Origin: Catenulispora sp. MAP5-51
GTDB taxonomy: Bacteria > Actinomycetota > Actinomycetes > Streptomycetales > Catenulisporaceae
DNA: 64,000 bases
Reading direction: 5' to 3'
Assembly: GCF_041261205.1 (NCBI RefSeq)
Contig: NZ_JBGCCH010000008.1
Span: 299,483-363,482 of the forward strand
Notes under the pieces: model-generated
Databases searched by the model: none
Seen by the model: only the letters and a program-made list of their open reading frames with translations
What the model was told of the DNA's origin: nothing
Shown: in pieces, positions 25,124 to 33,584 of the stretch
Layout of the letters: every line of letters begins with the position of its first letter
How positions within the stretch are numbered: position 1 is the stretch's first letter
Program-made: the position numbers and the translations under genes

Positions 25124-25666
25124 GTGGCGGAAGCGAAGAATCAGGCCGCGGCCAAACCGCGTGCCCGGACGGCCAAGACGGCCGCGAGCGCCGCGCCGAA
25201 GCAGGAGAGCGTCGAGGCCGTCGAGGTTCCGGCATCCGAGGCGAACGGGGCGGCCACCGTGAAGGCGACCGCCGCGAAGGCAACCACCACGAAGGCGAGC
25301 GCCCAGACCAGCCCGACCGCTCAGACCAGCCCGAGTGCCCAAACCAGCCCGAGTGCCCAAACCAGTCCGAGCGCCCAGACCACCGAGCCCGCCAACGGAT
25401 CCGGCAACCGCATCTCGGTGACGATCCCGCTCGACTCGGCCGTCGTCGGCGTCGCGCTCAAGGCCGCGACCCTGCCGGTGAGCGCCGCGAAGAAGGTCGC
25501 GCAGAACAAGAACGGCATCCCGGCCTACGTCGCCGTCGGCGGCCTGGCGGTCCTCGGCGCCGTGGAGTGGCCGGTCGCGGCGGTCGGCGGGCTGAGCCTG
25601 GCCGCGCTGCGGCGCTGGGGTCCGCTGAAGCCCGCGCAGGATCAGGGGGCGAAGAAGGGCGCCTAG
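25124..25666 (+). CDS. Ala-rich protein with QTSPSA repeats, divergent from ctpI
   Basis: 180 residues from GTG 25124, with an AAGGGG site. Residues 1-60 are Ala/Lys-rich and histone-like in composition (KPRARTAKTAA); 60-90 contain four copies of QTSPSA/QTSPTA; 95-160 form a hydrophobic domain (AVVGVALKAATLPVSAAKK, AYVAVGGLAVLGAVEWPVAAVGGLSLAALRR) that could insert in or lie on the membrane. I do not recognise a function. The divergent position suggests a partner of the P-type ATPase. Confidence 0.75.
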   Translation: MAEAKNQAAAKPRARTAKTAASAAPKQESVEAVEVPASEANGAATVKATAAKATTTKASAQTSPTAQTSPSAQTSPSAQTSPSAQTTEPANGSGNRISVTIPLDSAVVGVALKAATLPVSAAKKVAQNKNGIPAYVAVGGLAVLGAVEWPVAAVGGLSLAALRRWGPLKPAQDQGAKKGA

Positions 25667-25795
25667 CGGCCGGCCGCCGCCGTATTGGTCGATCGGCGCT
25701 GGTGATCTGGCCGTCCAGCGTTCATCCGCGGATGGTGGTCGCCAGGCGCCGGTGCGTCTGTACTGCTTCGTAGAACAGCGAAGCGGAGAGGACGC

Positions 25796-25999
25796 ATGTC
25801 GATCACCATCACCTTCCCGGCAACCCCGGGTGACGTGACCCGCCTCGTCTCCGCCCTCGCCGAACCCGCGCTGGTCGTGGCCGCCGCTCTGGCCGGTGCC
25901 GGGCCGCTGGCCCAGGTCCTGGTCTCGGGGGCGCTCCGCGTGACCCGCGGTGTGGACGTCGAGATGCGCGACGGCGCGTTGCACATCTCGTTCGCCTGA
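25796..25999 (+). CDS. small hypothetical protein
   Basis: 67 residues with a strong GGAGAGGAC site eight bases before the ATG. A hydrophobic middle (ALVVAAALAGAGPLAQVLVSGAL) is flanked by a beta-like start (SITITFPATPGDVTRLV) and end (VDVEMRDGALHISFA). No family recognised. Same strand as the Ala-rich gene and convergent with the DsbA-like gene, ending one base before its stop. Confidence 0.6.
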   Translation: MSITITFPATPGDVTRLVSALAEPALVVAAALAGAGPLAQVLVSGALRVTRGVDVEMRDGALHISFA

Positions 26000-26000
26000 C

Positions 26001-26831
26001 CTACGGAAGCCCGGCAGCCTGCAGGATCTTCTTCAGCTGCGCCGGATCGGACCCGACCACCGACTTGCCGTCGGCGGAGAGCTTGTACACCGAGTTCGGG
26101 ATGGTCAGCGCCTTGCCGTCGAGCATCAGCGTCGGGGTCCCGGGCAGTCGCAGGGTGTTGAAATCGGCCATGTTCTGCTGGACCAGGCCCTTGTAGGTGC
26201 CGGCCTTGACGCAGGACTCGAAGGCCGGCGTGTCCAGGCCGGGCACCTGCTTGGCCACCGAGATCAGCTTCGCGGTGTCGCTGTAGCCGTCGACGGTCTC
26301 GTCCGGCTGATCGGCGTACAACGCGTCGTGGTACTCGTCGAACTTCCCGGCCGTCGCCGCGCACACCGACGCCGCGCCGGACCACAGCGAGCCGCTGGAG
26401 CCGGGGTCGTTGGTGTCGATCAGCGTCACCGGATGGAACAGCACCCGGAGCTGGCCGGCGGCGACATAGGACTTGTAGACCGACGCCGATCCCGTCTCCA
26501 GGGCCCGGCAGATCGGGCAGCGGAAGTCCTCGTAGACGGTCAGCGTGTGCGGCGCGGAAGCCGGACCGTAGGCCAGCGCCGTCGCCCTGCCCGAGGGATC
26601 GGCGTACTTGTCGGCGACCACCGAGCCGTCGGACGGCGCGGTGTAGGCCTGCGGCTTGCTCGACGAGGTGCTGACCGCGACCCCGATCCCGGTCGCGGTG
26701 CCGAGCACCACCAGCACCGCGGCGAGGATCAGCAGCTGCCGTCGTCGCCTCGCGCGTCGCTGCTGGGCCAGGCGCTCGGCCTCGACCCGCTCACGTGCGG
26801 ACTGCTTCCTGTCACTGTTCCTCTGACTCAT
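26001..26831 (-). CDS. membrane-anchored DsbA-like thioredoxin-fold protein
   Basis: 276 residues from ATG 26831. A very basic cytoplasmic tail (residues 1-31), one membrane helix at about 33-54 (LLILAAVLVVLGTATGIGVAV), then an extracytoplasmic thioredoxin-fold domain with the redox motif CPIC at 105-108 and cis-Pro region LPGTPTLMLDG. It probably forms or isomerises disulfides in secreted proteins, of which this window has several with cysteine pairs. Same family as mycobacterial and streptomycete DsbA-like/PF13462 proteins. Confidence 0.9.
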   Translation of the reverse strand: MSQRNSDRKQSARERVEAERLAQQRRARRRRQLLILAAVLVVLGTATGIGVAVSTSSSKPQAYTAPSDGSVVADKYADPSGRATALAYGPASAPHTLTVYEDFRCPICRALETGSASVYKSYVAAGQLRVLFHPVTLIDTNDPGSSGSLWSGAASVCAATAGKFDEYHDALYADQPDETVDGYSDTAKLISVAKQVPGLDTPAFESCVKAGTYKGLVQQNMADFNTLRLPGTPTLMLDGKALTIPNSVYKLSADGKSVVGSDPAQLKKILQAAGLP

Positions 26832-26932
26832 CGCCCACCCAGCTCCGATCGCGCCGCGTAACATCTCACAGAAACCCAGAACCCACGGTTTCCGCGATGT
26901 GGTTGCATGGCGCTTCGGATCGGGCGGACGGC

Positions 26933-27280
26933 CTACTTCTTGTAGAAGAACACCAGCCGGTAGCCGTCCGGGTCGGCCAGCTCGAACTCCGAGCCGCCGC
27001 CGGCCCGCTTGGCCGGCTCGCCCGCGGGCTTGTGCCCGGCCGCGACGACCTCCTCGTAGGCCTGCTGGATGTCGTCGACCTTGATGTGCACCGCCGCGGA
27101 GGTCCCCGGATCGACCGGGCCGTCGACGGCCGAGACGGTGATCCAGAACCAGTTCACGTACAGTGTCGCCTGCTGCTCGTCGCGCTTGCCGACCCGCAGG
27201 CCCAGGCCCTCGTAGAAGGCGACGGTGCGGTCCAGGTCGGAGGACTGGAAGGTGAGACCGGAGATACTGGCGAGCTTCAT
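26933..27280 (-). CDS. glyoxalase/bleomycin-resistance (VOC) family protein
   Basis: 115 residues, a single VOC domain made of two beta-alpha-beta-beta-beta repeats. Start ISGLTFQSSDLDRTVAFYEGLGLRVG; metal-site region includes AVHIKVDD and the terminal Glu in SEFELADPDGYRLVFF. Small-molecule binding or lyase function; substrate unknown. Upstream (27296-27321) is a run of GGTGTC hexamers in the leader. Confidence 0.88.
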   Translation of the reverse strand: MKLASISGLTFQSSDLDRTVAFYEGLGLRVGKRDEQQATLYVNWFWITVSAVDGPVDPGTSAAVHIKVDDIQQAYEEVVAAGHKPAGEPAKRAGGGSEFELADPDGYRLVFFYKK

Positions 27281-27460
27281 GGTGTTTCCTTATGAGTGTC
27301 GGTGTCGGTGTCGGTGTCTGTGGCCGGCGCCCGGTGCCAGGCGGCTGTCACACTGACGCCCGGGCCGCCCAAGATGTGACAGCCCCTGCCCCTACCTTTC
27401 ACCTCAGGTTGTGCGCGTCCTCGCGTTATTAATATCCGCGTTCCATCTGGCGCCCTCATC

Positions 27461-28867
27461 GTGGGCAGCGTGCGTATAGCCGTCATCACCGAATCGTTCC
27501 TCCCACGCGTCAACGGGGTCACGAACTCGGTCTGCCGCGTCCTGGAGCAGCTGACCGCACGAGGCGACGAGGCGCTCGTCATCGCGGCCAAGCCGGGGCC
27601 CGAGCAGTACGCCGGGCATGAGGTGTCCTCCGTCGGCGGGTTCGCGCTGCCGGGATACCGGTCGTTCGTCGTCGGGATGCCGATGGCGCGGCTGGTCGGC
27701 AAGCTGCGGGAGTTCCAGCCCGACGTCGTCTACCTCGCCTCCCCGTTCAGCCTCGGCTACGCCGGCGCAGTCGCCGCGCGCAAGCTGGACATCCCGTGTG
27801 TCGCGGTCTTCCAGACCGACATAGCGGGCTTCGCCAAGCGCTACGGCCTGCACGGCACCGACAAGGTGATCTGGTCGTGGCTGCGGCGCCTGCATTCCCA
27901 GGCCGACCTCACCCTCGTGCCGTCGACAGCGACACTGAAGAGTCTGGACGAGCACGGGATCCCGCGCCTGGCCCTGTGGCGCCGCGGCGTGGACGCCGAG
28001 CGCTTCCACCCGCGCTACCGCGACGAGATGCTGCGGCACGAGGTGGCGCCGAACCGCGAGACCGTCGTCGGGTACGTCGGCCGCCTCGCCCCCGAGAAGC
28101 GCGTCGGGATGCTGGCGCATCTCAGCGGGCTGCCCGGGGTGCGGCTGCTGGTCGTGGGCGACGGGCCCGCCGAGGGCAAGCTGCGCGCGGCGCTGCCGAA
28201 CGCGACCTTCACCGGGTTCCTGGACGGACACGAACTGTCCCGCGCTTACGCGAGCCTGGACGTGTTCATCCACACCGGCGCCGACGAGACCTTCTGCCAG
28301 TCGGTCCAGGAGGCGATGGCCAGCGGCGTCCCGGTGGTCGCACCGGCCGCCGGCGGCCCGCTGGACCTGGTCACGCCGGGGCGCACCGGAGTGTTGTACG
28401 ACCCTGATTCCTCCTCCGAGATGCGGGCCGCCGTCATGCGCCTGGCCGCCAACCGCGACCTGCGGACCCTGTACGGGCACAACGCCCGCGCCGAGGTCGA
28501 GGCCCGGACCTGGAGCGCCGTCAACGACCAGCTGATGCGGCACCTGGAGACGGTCATCGCCGGCCGGCGGCCGGTCGCCGCGATGGCAGACGTGGCGGAT
28601 GCGGCCGGGCTCACGCTCACCGCCGAAGCCAACGCGGTCGCGGGCAAGACCGGGGCGGACTCGGCTGCGTCGGCCGGGCTGACGCTCACGGCCGAGGCCA
28701 ACGCCGCTGCGGGCAAGGCGGCCGCGGGCAAGGCCGGCACCCTCGGCAAGCTCGCCATGCGCGGCAAGGCGGGCAAGACCGTGGCCGCCAACGCCGCCAA
28801 CGCCGCCAACGCCGCCAACGCCGCTCCCGACTCGGCCGCGCCGACCAACCTCGAAACGGCGGCCTGA
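27461..28867 (+). CDS. GT4 glycosyltransferase with repeat-rich C-terminal tail
   Basis: 468 residues. GT-B fold: ITESFLPRVNGVTNSV at the N-terminus and the donor-site motif ETFCQSVQEAMASGVPVVAP (E-x7-E) near 283-302; matches mannosyltransferases of the MgtA/PimB type that use GDP-mannose. The catalytic region ends near 365. The last 100 residues are an Ala/Lys-rich tail with two copies of AGLTLTAEANAxAGK, then runs of NAA. Neither GTG 27461 nor GTG 27470 has a clear ribosome site, so the start is uncertain by three codons. An AT-rich patch at 27424-27435 may be its promoter. First gene of a coupled three-gene operon. Confidence 0.88.
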   Translation: MGSVRIAVITESFLPRVNGVTNSVCRVLEQLTARGDEALVIAAKPGPEQYAGHEVSSVGGFALPGYRSFVVGMPMARLVGKLREFQPDVVYLASPFSLGYAGAVAARKLDIPCVAVFQTDIAGFAKRYGLHGTDKVIWSWLRRLHSQADLTLVPSTATLKSLDEHGIPRLALWRRGVDAERFHPRYRDEMLRHEVAPNRETVVGYVGRLAPEKRVGMLAHLSGLPGVRLLVVGDGPAEGKLRAALPNATFTGFLDGHELSRAYASLDVFIHTGADETFCQSVQEAMASGVPVVAPAAGGPLDLVTPGRTGVLYDPDSSSEMRAAVMRLAANRDLRTLYGHNARAEVEARTWSAVNDQLMRHLETVIAGRRPVAAMADVADAAGLTLTAEANAVAGKTGADSAASAGLTLTAEANAAAGKAAAGKAGTLGKLAMRGKAGKTVAANAANAANAANAAPDSAAPTNLETAA

Positions 28868-29616
28868 TGCCCCCGCATCTGCTCGTCTCCATCCACGACA
28901 TCGCCCCGGCCAGCGCCCGAGCCACCGAGCGCTGGCTGGCCGACCTCGACGAGCGCGGCATCCCGGGCACGCTGCTGGTGATCCCGGGGCCGTGGCGCGG
29001 ATCCCGGCTGAGCCAGAGCCCTGATCTGGTCGCCGCGCTGCTCGACGCCTCCTCGCGCGGCCACGAGCTGGCGCTGCACGGCTGGGCGCACAAGGCCGGA
29101 CCGGCCGGCGCGCCCTGGCGCCGGGCCGCGGCCACGCTCATCGCCCGCGGGGCCGCCGAGTTCGCGGCCCTGGACGTCGCCGACGCCACCGCGCGGCTGT
29201 CGGCGGGCCTGGCCGAGCTGGCCGCGCTGGGCATCGAGCCGGTCGGCTTCCACCCGCCGGGCTGGCTCGCCTCGCCCGGCGCGTACCAGGCACTGCGCCG
29301 CGTCGGGCTGCGGTATTCGAGCTCTCACTTGTTCATCCACGACCTGATCACCGAACAGCGCTACACACTCCCGGCCCTGTCGCACCGCCCCGGCGGCACC
29401 GGCGAGGTCTTCGCGGCCCGGGTGATGCGCAAGACCGCCGCCGCCATGGTCCGGCGCGAGCGCTCCTTCCGGGTCGCGCTGCACCCGGACGACCTGCGGC
29501 ACCCGGGCCTGCGCGCCACCACCCTCGCGGTCATCGACCAGGCGCTGGCCGCCGGCTACCGGGCCGGGACCTACACCGGGCTCGTGATGCGCCGCGCGGC
29601 GGTCCCGGCGAAGTGA
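28867..29616 (+). CDS. DUF2334-type polysaccharide deacetylase-like protein
   Basis: 249 residues. The NodB-like barrel begins LLVSIHDIAPAS (metal-binding HD) and has HELALHGWAHK (HxxxH metal ligands). It ends in a region with HPDDLRHPGLR. No signal peptide, so probably cytoplasmic. Overlaps both neighbours (TGATG and GTGA). Between two GT4 enzymes it probably removes an acetyl group from a sugar in the same glycolipid or glycan. Confidence 0.85.
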   Translation: MPPHLLVSIHDIAPASARATERWLADLDERGIPGTLLVIPGPWRGSRLSQSPDLVAALLDASSRGHELALHGWAHKAGPAGAPWRRAAATLIARGAAEFAALDVADATARLSAGLAELAALGIEPVGFHPPGWLASPGAYQALRRVGLRYSSSHLFIHDLITEQRYTLPALSHRPGGTGEVFAARVMRKTAAAMVRRERSFRVALHPDDLRHPGLRATTLAVIDQALAAGYRAGTYTGLVMRRAAVPAK

Positions 29617-30803
29617 GGATCGTCCAACTCGCGAACGCCTACAACCCGACCTCCGGCGGCCTGCGGACCGTGGTCGACGAGCTGGGCCGGGGGTACATGG
29701 CCGCCGGCCACGAGCGCGTGCTGGTGATCCCCGGCCAGCGGCACTCGCGCGAGGAGGGCGAATCAGGGCTCGTGGTCACGCTGCCCAGCGTGCCGGTCAG
29801 CGGCGGGTACCGGATGATCCCCCGGTTCTCCCCGGTGAGGGAGCTGCTGGAGGAACTGCAGCCGGACTCGGTCGAGGTCTCGGACAAGGCGACGCTGGCC
29901 GCCGCCGGCCCCTGGGCCCGCTCGCGCGGCGTCGGCGCGGTGCTGATCTCGCACGAGCGCCTCGACGCGGTCGCCGCGGCCCGCTTCCCGCACGCCTGGC
30001 GCGCCGGCCACCGGGCCCTGAAACCGGCGCTGCACCGGCGGACCCGGGCCCTGGCCACCCGCTTCGACGCGGTCGTCGTCGCCTCGGCCTTCGCCGGCAC
30101 CGAGTTCGCCGGCACCGGCGGCTTCCTGCGCGAGATCCCGCTCGGCGTGGACCTGGACACCTTCCGGCCCACCCCGAGCCACTGCGCCGCCGGATGCCCG
30201 CACGAGCCGCGCGGCACCGAGGACGACCCCTGGCGGCTGGTCTACAGCGGACGGCTGTCGGCCGAGAAGAACCCGATCGCCGCGATCGAGGCCGTCAAGG
30301 CCCTGATCCGCGAGGACCTGGCGATCCACCTCGACGTCTACGGCGACGGCAGCCAGCGCCACCAGCTCGAGCGCGTCGCGGCCGACCTGCCGATCACCTT
30401 CCACGGCCACCTGGCCGACCGGGCCGCGCTGGCCGCCCGCATCTCCCAGGCCGACGTCGTCATCGCCCCGGGCCCGGCCGAGACCTTCGGCCTCACGGTC
30501 CTGGAATCCCTGGCCTGCGGCACCCCGGTCGTCACCGCGGACACCGGCGGCGCCGGCGAACTGCTCGCCGCCGGAGCCGGCATCGCAGCCGCGTCCACGG
30601 GCGCCGGCATGGCGCGCGCGGTCGCCGGAATCCTGGCCTGGCCCGAGGAGGAACGCCGGGCGGCGGCGCGCCGGCGCGCGGAGCAGTTCCCGTGGTCGGC
30701 GACCATCGCCTCGATGCTGGACGTGCACGTCTCGCTGGCCGCGCGCGAGCGGAGCCTGAGCCGGCTGAAGCGGCGGGGGCTGCGGCGGCGCAAGATCGGC
30801 TGA
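29613..30803 (+). CDS. GT4 glycosyltransferase
   Basis: 396 residues from GTG 29613, overlapping the deacetylase stop. GT-B fold with IVQLANAYNPTSGGLRTVVDEL, VYSGRLSAEKNP, and EX7E site ETFGLTVLESLACGTPVVTA. Similar to PimC/MgtA-class alpha-mannosyltransferases. The C-terminus is strongly basic (SRLKRRGLRRRKIG), which could aid membrane association. Together with the first GT4 it likely builds a mannosylated envelope lipid. Confidence 0.88.
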   Translation: MRIVQLANAYNPTSGGLRTVVDELGRGYMAAGHERVLVIPGQRHSREEGESGLVVTLPSVPVSGGYRMIPRFSPVRELLEELQPDSVEVSDKATLAAAGPWARSRGVGAVLISHERLDAVAAARFPHAWRAGHRALKPALHRRTRALATRFDAVVVASAFAGTEFAGTGGFLREIPLGVDLDTFRPTPSHCAAGCPHEPRGTEDDPWRLVYSGRLSAEKNPIAAIEAVKALIREDLAIHLDVYGDGSQRHQLERVAADLPITFHGHLADRAALAARISQADVVIAPGPAETFGLTVLESLACGTPVVTADTGGAGELLAAGAGIAAASTGAGMARAVAGILAWPEEERRAAARRRAEQFPWSATIASMLDVHVSLAARERSLSRLKRRGLRRRKIG

Positions 30804-30834
30804 AGGGCCGAAGCGCTGGCCGGCTACAGGTCGG

Positions 30835-31401
30835 TCACCGCGGCGCGCGCAGGCCGTCCAAGAGCACTGCGATAAGCCGCCGGGGCTCATAGCGCGGATC
30901 GAGGTCGCGCCCGACGCACAGATTCCCCACCCCGCGCATCAGCTCGTAGGCGCTGATGTCGGAGCGGATGTCGCCGGCGGCGACGGCGGCCTCGATCAAC
31001 TGCGTGGCGACGGGGCCGAGCCGGTCCAGGAAGTACGCGTGCAGCGCGGTGAAGGTGGTGTCGTCCGAGCGCAGGGCGTCGGCCAGGCCGTGCTTGGTGA
31101 CCAGGAAGTCGGTGAACATGTCGATCCACCGGCGCAGCGCCTCGAACGGGGTCTCGGTACTGGCCAGCAGGGTCGGGCCGGCCTCGGCGCACTCCTCGAT
31201 CTGGTGCCGGTAGACGGCGGTGATCAGGTCGGCGCGGGTGGGGAAGTGCCGGTAGAACGTGCCGACCCCGACGCCCGCCTTGGCCGCGATCTGGCGGATC
31301 GGCGCGTCCACGCCGGAGGTCACGAACACCTCGGCGGCCGCGCTGAGCAGGGTCTGCTGGTTGCGCAGCGCGTCGGAGCGCTTGGTGCGGGACTCGGGCA
31401 C
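30835..31401 (-). CDS. TetR-family regulator of the twin hydrolase operon
   Basis: 188 residues from GTG 31401, with GAGGAAG four bases upstream; longer in-frame starts up to 31548 would read through the palindromic operator and into the hydrolase gene. HTH: AAAEVFVTSGVDAPIRQIAAKAGV, VGTFYRHFPTRADL. Divergent from two alpha/beta hydrolase genes with two palindromes between, so likely a repressor of both itself and that operon. Confidence 0.9.
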   Translation of the reverse strand: MPESRTKRSDALRNQQTLLSAAAEVFVTSGVDAPIRQIAAKAGVGVGTFYRHFPTRADLITAVYRHQIEECAEAGPTLLASTETPFEALRRWIDMFTDFLVTKHGLADALRSDDTTFTALHAYFLDRLGPVATQLIEAAVAAGDIRSDISAYELMRGVGNLCVGRDLDPRYEPRRLIAVLLDGLRAPR

Positions 31402-31421
31402 GGACTTCCTCTCGGGCGCGA

Positions 31422-31477
31422 TTGACAAAGCGGAACGTTGTTCCGGATACTGAAGCGGAAGGGCGTTCCGTTTCAGT
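31422..31477 (+). promoter_or_regulatory. sigma70-like promoter with embedded TetR palindromes
   Basis: TTGACA at 31422-31427 is a consensus -35; GATACT at 31446-31451, 18 bases on, is a plausible -10. CGGAACGTTGTTCCG (31431-31445), a perfect palindrome, fills the spacer. A second, larger imperfect palindrome spans 31449-31477 with core CGGAA-5-TTCCG and outer CTGAA/TTCAG arms. Binding at either would block RNA polymerase. Confidence 0.82.
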
Positions 31478-31523
31478 CTAGCCGAGCTGAGCTGCCCTTG
31501 TTGAGTGGAAGGGAGGCTCCACC

Positions 31524-32468
31524 ATGAGCCCGTCATATACCCCCGCATCTCCCGTCCTGTCCTACAGCCCGGTCGTCCTGCCGGTCCCCGGACGCCCGGT
31601 CGATCTCGAACTGCGCGTCTCGGTGCCGGCCGAGGGCACCGGCCTGCCGGTGATCCTGCTGTCCCACGGGCACGGCCGCTCCAACAACTTGTCCTCGTTC
31701 AACGGCTACGGACCGCTGGCCAACGCCTGGGCCGCGCTGGGGTTCGTCGTCATCCAGCCGACGCACCTCAGCTCGCGGACGTTGAGCAGCCATGTCGCCG
31801 ATCTGCCCGGCGCGCCGCTGTTCTGGCGTTCCCGCGCCGAGGACATGGGGCACATCCTCGACCGGCTCGACGTGGTCGAGCAGGCCGTGCCGCAGCTCGC
31901 CGGGCGGCTCGACGCCTCGAAGACCGCCGTCGCCGGACACTCGCTCGGCGGCTTCACCGCGGCCCAGTTGCTCGGCGCGCGGATCACCGATCCCGACACC
32001 GGGCAGGTCGCCGACCTGACCGAGCCGCGGCTCACGGCCGGAGTGTTGCTGGCCGCGCCGGGGCGGGGCGGCGACGCGCTGAACGGGCCCTACGCCGAGA
32101 TCGCGCCGTTCTTCCGCACGGTCGACTACAGCGCGATGGCCACGCAGGCCCTGGTCGTCGCCGGAGACAAGGACGACTCCCGGCACTTCACCGACGTCGG
32201 CCCGCAGTGGCACGCCGACCCCTACACCCTGGCCCCCGGACCCAAGACCCTGCTCACGCTGTTCGGCGCCGAACACGGCCTCGGCGGCATCGCCGGCTAC
32301 GACGCCGCCGAGACCACTGACGAGAACCCCGACATGGTCGCGGCGGTCGTGCGGCTGACGGCGGCCTACCTGCGGTCGCGGCTGTTCGACGGCGACGAGG
32401 CGTGGTCGGTGGCGTGCCGGGCGCTGACCACCGGTCCGGACGCGCTCGGCCGCGTCGAATCCAAGTAA
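31524..32468 (+). CDS. alpha/beta hydrolase (PAF-acetylhydrolase/dienelactone-hydrolase-like)
   Basis: 314 residues. Oxyanion region LLSHGHGRSNN, nucleophile elbow GHSLGG, Asp in VVAGDKDDSRHF and catalytic His in GAEHGLGG. The family includes platelet-activating-factor acetylhydrolase-like and cutinase-like esterases. No signal peptide. First gene behind the TetR-controlled promoter; strong paralogy with the next gene. Confidence 0.85.
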   Translation: MSPSYTPASPVLSYSPVVLPVPGRPVDLELRVSVPAEGTGLPVILLSHGHGRSNNLSSFNGYGPLANAWAALGFVVIQPTHLSSRTLSSHVADLPGAPLFWRSRAEDMGHILDRLDVVEQAVPQLAGRLDASKTAVAGHSLGGFTAAQLLGARITDPDTGQVADLTEPRLTAGVLLAAPGRGGDALNGPYAEIAPFFRTVDYSAMATQALVVAGDKDDSRHFTDVGPQWHADPYTLAPGPKTLLTLFGAEHGLGGIAGYDAAETTDENPDMVAAVVRLTAAYLRSRLFDGDEAWSVACRALTTGPDALGRVESK

Positions 32469-32496
32469 GCCCACAATAGAAGGACTCTGATCAACC

Positions 32497-33429
32497 ATGG
32501 CAAATCTGACATCTGCGATAGGCGCTGCGACCCCGATCATCTCGGTCAAGCCGGTCGTGCTCGCCGCCCCGGAGCGCGGCGACGACCTTCGGGTGCGGGT
32601 GTCCGCACCGGTGAGCGGCAGCGCGTTGCCGATCGTGGTCTTCTCGCACGGCTTCGGCGGATCGCTGGACAAGTACGCGCCGCTGGCCGACTTCTGGGCC
32701 GCGCACGGCTTCATCGTCCTGCAGCCGACGCACCTGGACTCCCGCTCCCTCGCGGTCACCCCGGACGACCCGCGCTACCCGAACATCTGGCACCTGCGCA
32801 TCAGTGACCTGACCCGCATCCTGGACGACCTCGACACGCTGCTCGCCGCCGTCCCCGGGCTGGCGCAGCGGGCCGACGCCACGCGCATCGCCGTCGCCGG
32901 CCACTCGTGGGGCGCACAGACCGCGAGCACCCTGCTCGGGGCGCGAGTGCTCGACGCCTCGGGATCGGGCGCGCCGGGCGAGGACTTCGCGGACAAGCGC
33001 GTGACGGCGGGCGTCCTGCTGTCGCTGACCGGCACCGGCGAAAGTTTGACGCCGTTCGCTGCGGAAAACTTCGCCTTTATGCGCCCAGATTTCAGCGACC
33101 TGACCACCCCGGCGCTCATCGTCACCGGCGACCACGACCAGTCCCTGCTCTCGACGCGCGGCCCGGACTGGTTCACCGACGCGTACTTCATGAGCCCCGG
33201 CGCGCAGCACCTGCTGACGCTGTTCGGCGGCGAACACTCGCTCGGCGGCATCGTCGGGTACTCGCACACCGAGACCACCGACGAGAGCCCGGAGCGGGTC
33301 GCGCTCGTCCAGCTCCTCACCACGGCGTATTTGCGCACGGCGCTGGCGGTCGACGCGGCGAGCTTCGAGGCGGCGGCGTCCGATCTGGCGCAGGATGCTG
33401 ATGCGGTCGGGCGACTCGACGCGAAGTAG
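32497..33429 (+). CDS. alpha/beta hydrolase, paralog of the upstream gene
   Basis: 310 residues, aligned along its length with the preceding gene: VFSHGFGG, nucleophile GHSWGA, VTGDHDQSLL, GGEHSLGGIVGY and the same C-terminal DALGRVESK-type ending (DAVGRLDAK). It arose by tandem duplication. Cotranscribed, 28 bases after the first copy, and followed by a strong hairpin. Function probably detoxification or use of an ester or lactone sensed by the TetR. Confidence 0.85.
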   Translation: MANLTSAIGAATPIISVKPVVLAAPERGDDLRVRVSAPVSGSALPIVVFSHGFGGSLDKYAPLADFWAAHGFIVLQPTHLDSRSLAVTPDDPRYPNIWHLRISDLTRILDDLDTLLAAVPGLAQRADATRIAVAGHSWGAQTASTLLGARVLDASGSGAPGEDFADKRVTAGVLLSLTGTGESLTPFAAENFAFMRPDFSDLTTPALIVTGDHDQSLLSTRGPDWFTDAYFMSPGAQHLLTLFGGEHSLGGIVGYSHTETTDESPERVALVQLLTTAYLRTALAVDAASFEAAASDLAQDADAVGRLDAK

Positions 33430-33437
33430 AAGCGCGA

Positions 33438-33470
33438 ACGGCGGGACCGGAATCACTCCGGTCCCGCCGT
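33438..33470. terminator. 14-bp stem terminator after hydrolase pair
   Basis: ACGGCGGGACCGGA (33438-33451) pairs perfectly with TCCGGTCCCGCCGT (33457-33470), loop of five bases. Placed 8 bases after the hydrolase stop; it can serve the convergent propeller gene too. The bases from 33480 to 33580 contain imperfect GCCGCAGTGCCGC-type repeats. Confidence 0.85.
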
Positions 33471-33584
33471 CCTTGGCGCCGCAGTGCCGCAGTGCCGCAG
33501 CGCCGCTGTGTAGCCCTGCCGCCGCGCCGCCGCGTAGCACTCCCGCAGTGCCGCCGCGTAGCACCGCCGCAGCGCCCGATCCGC

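Noticed and set aside
33480..33580. GCCGC-rich repeats as a regulatory array
   Set aside because: Units are irregular and overlap the 3' flank of the propeller gene; explained by base composition.
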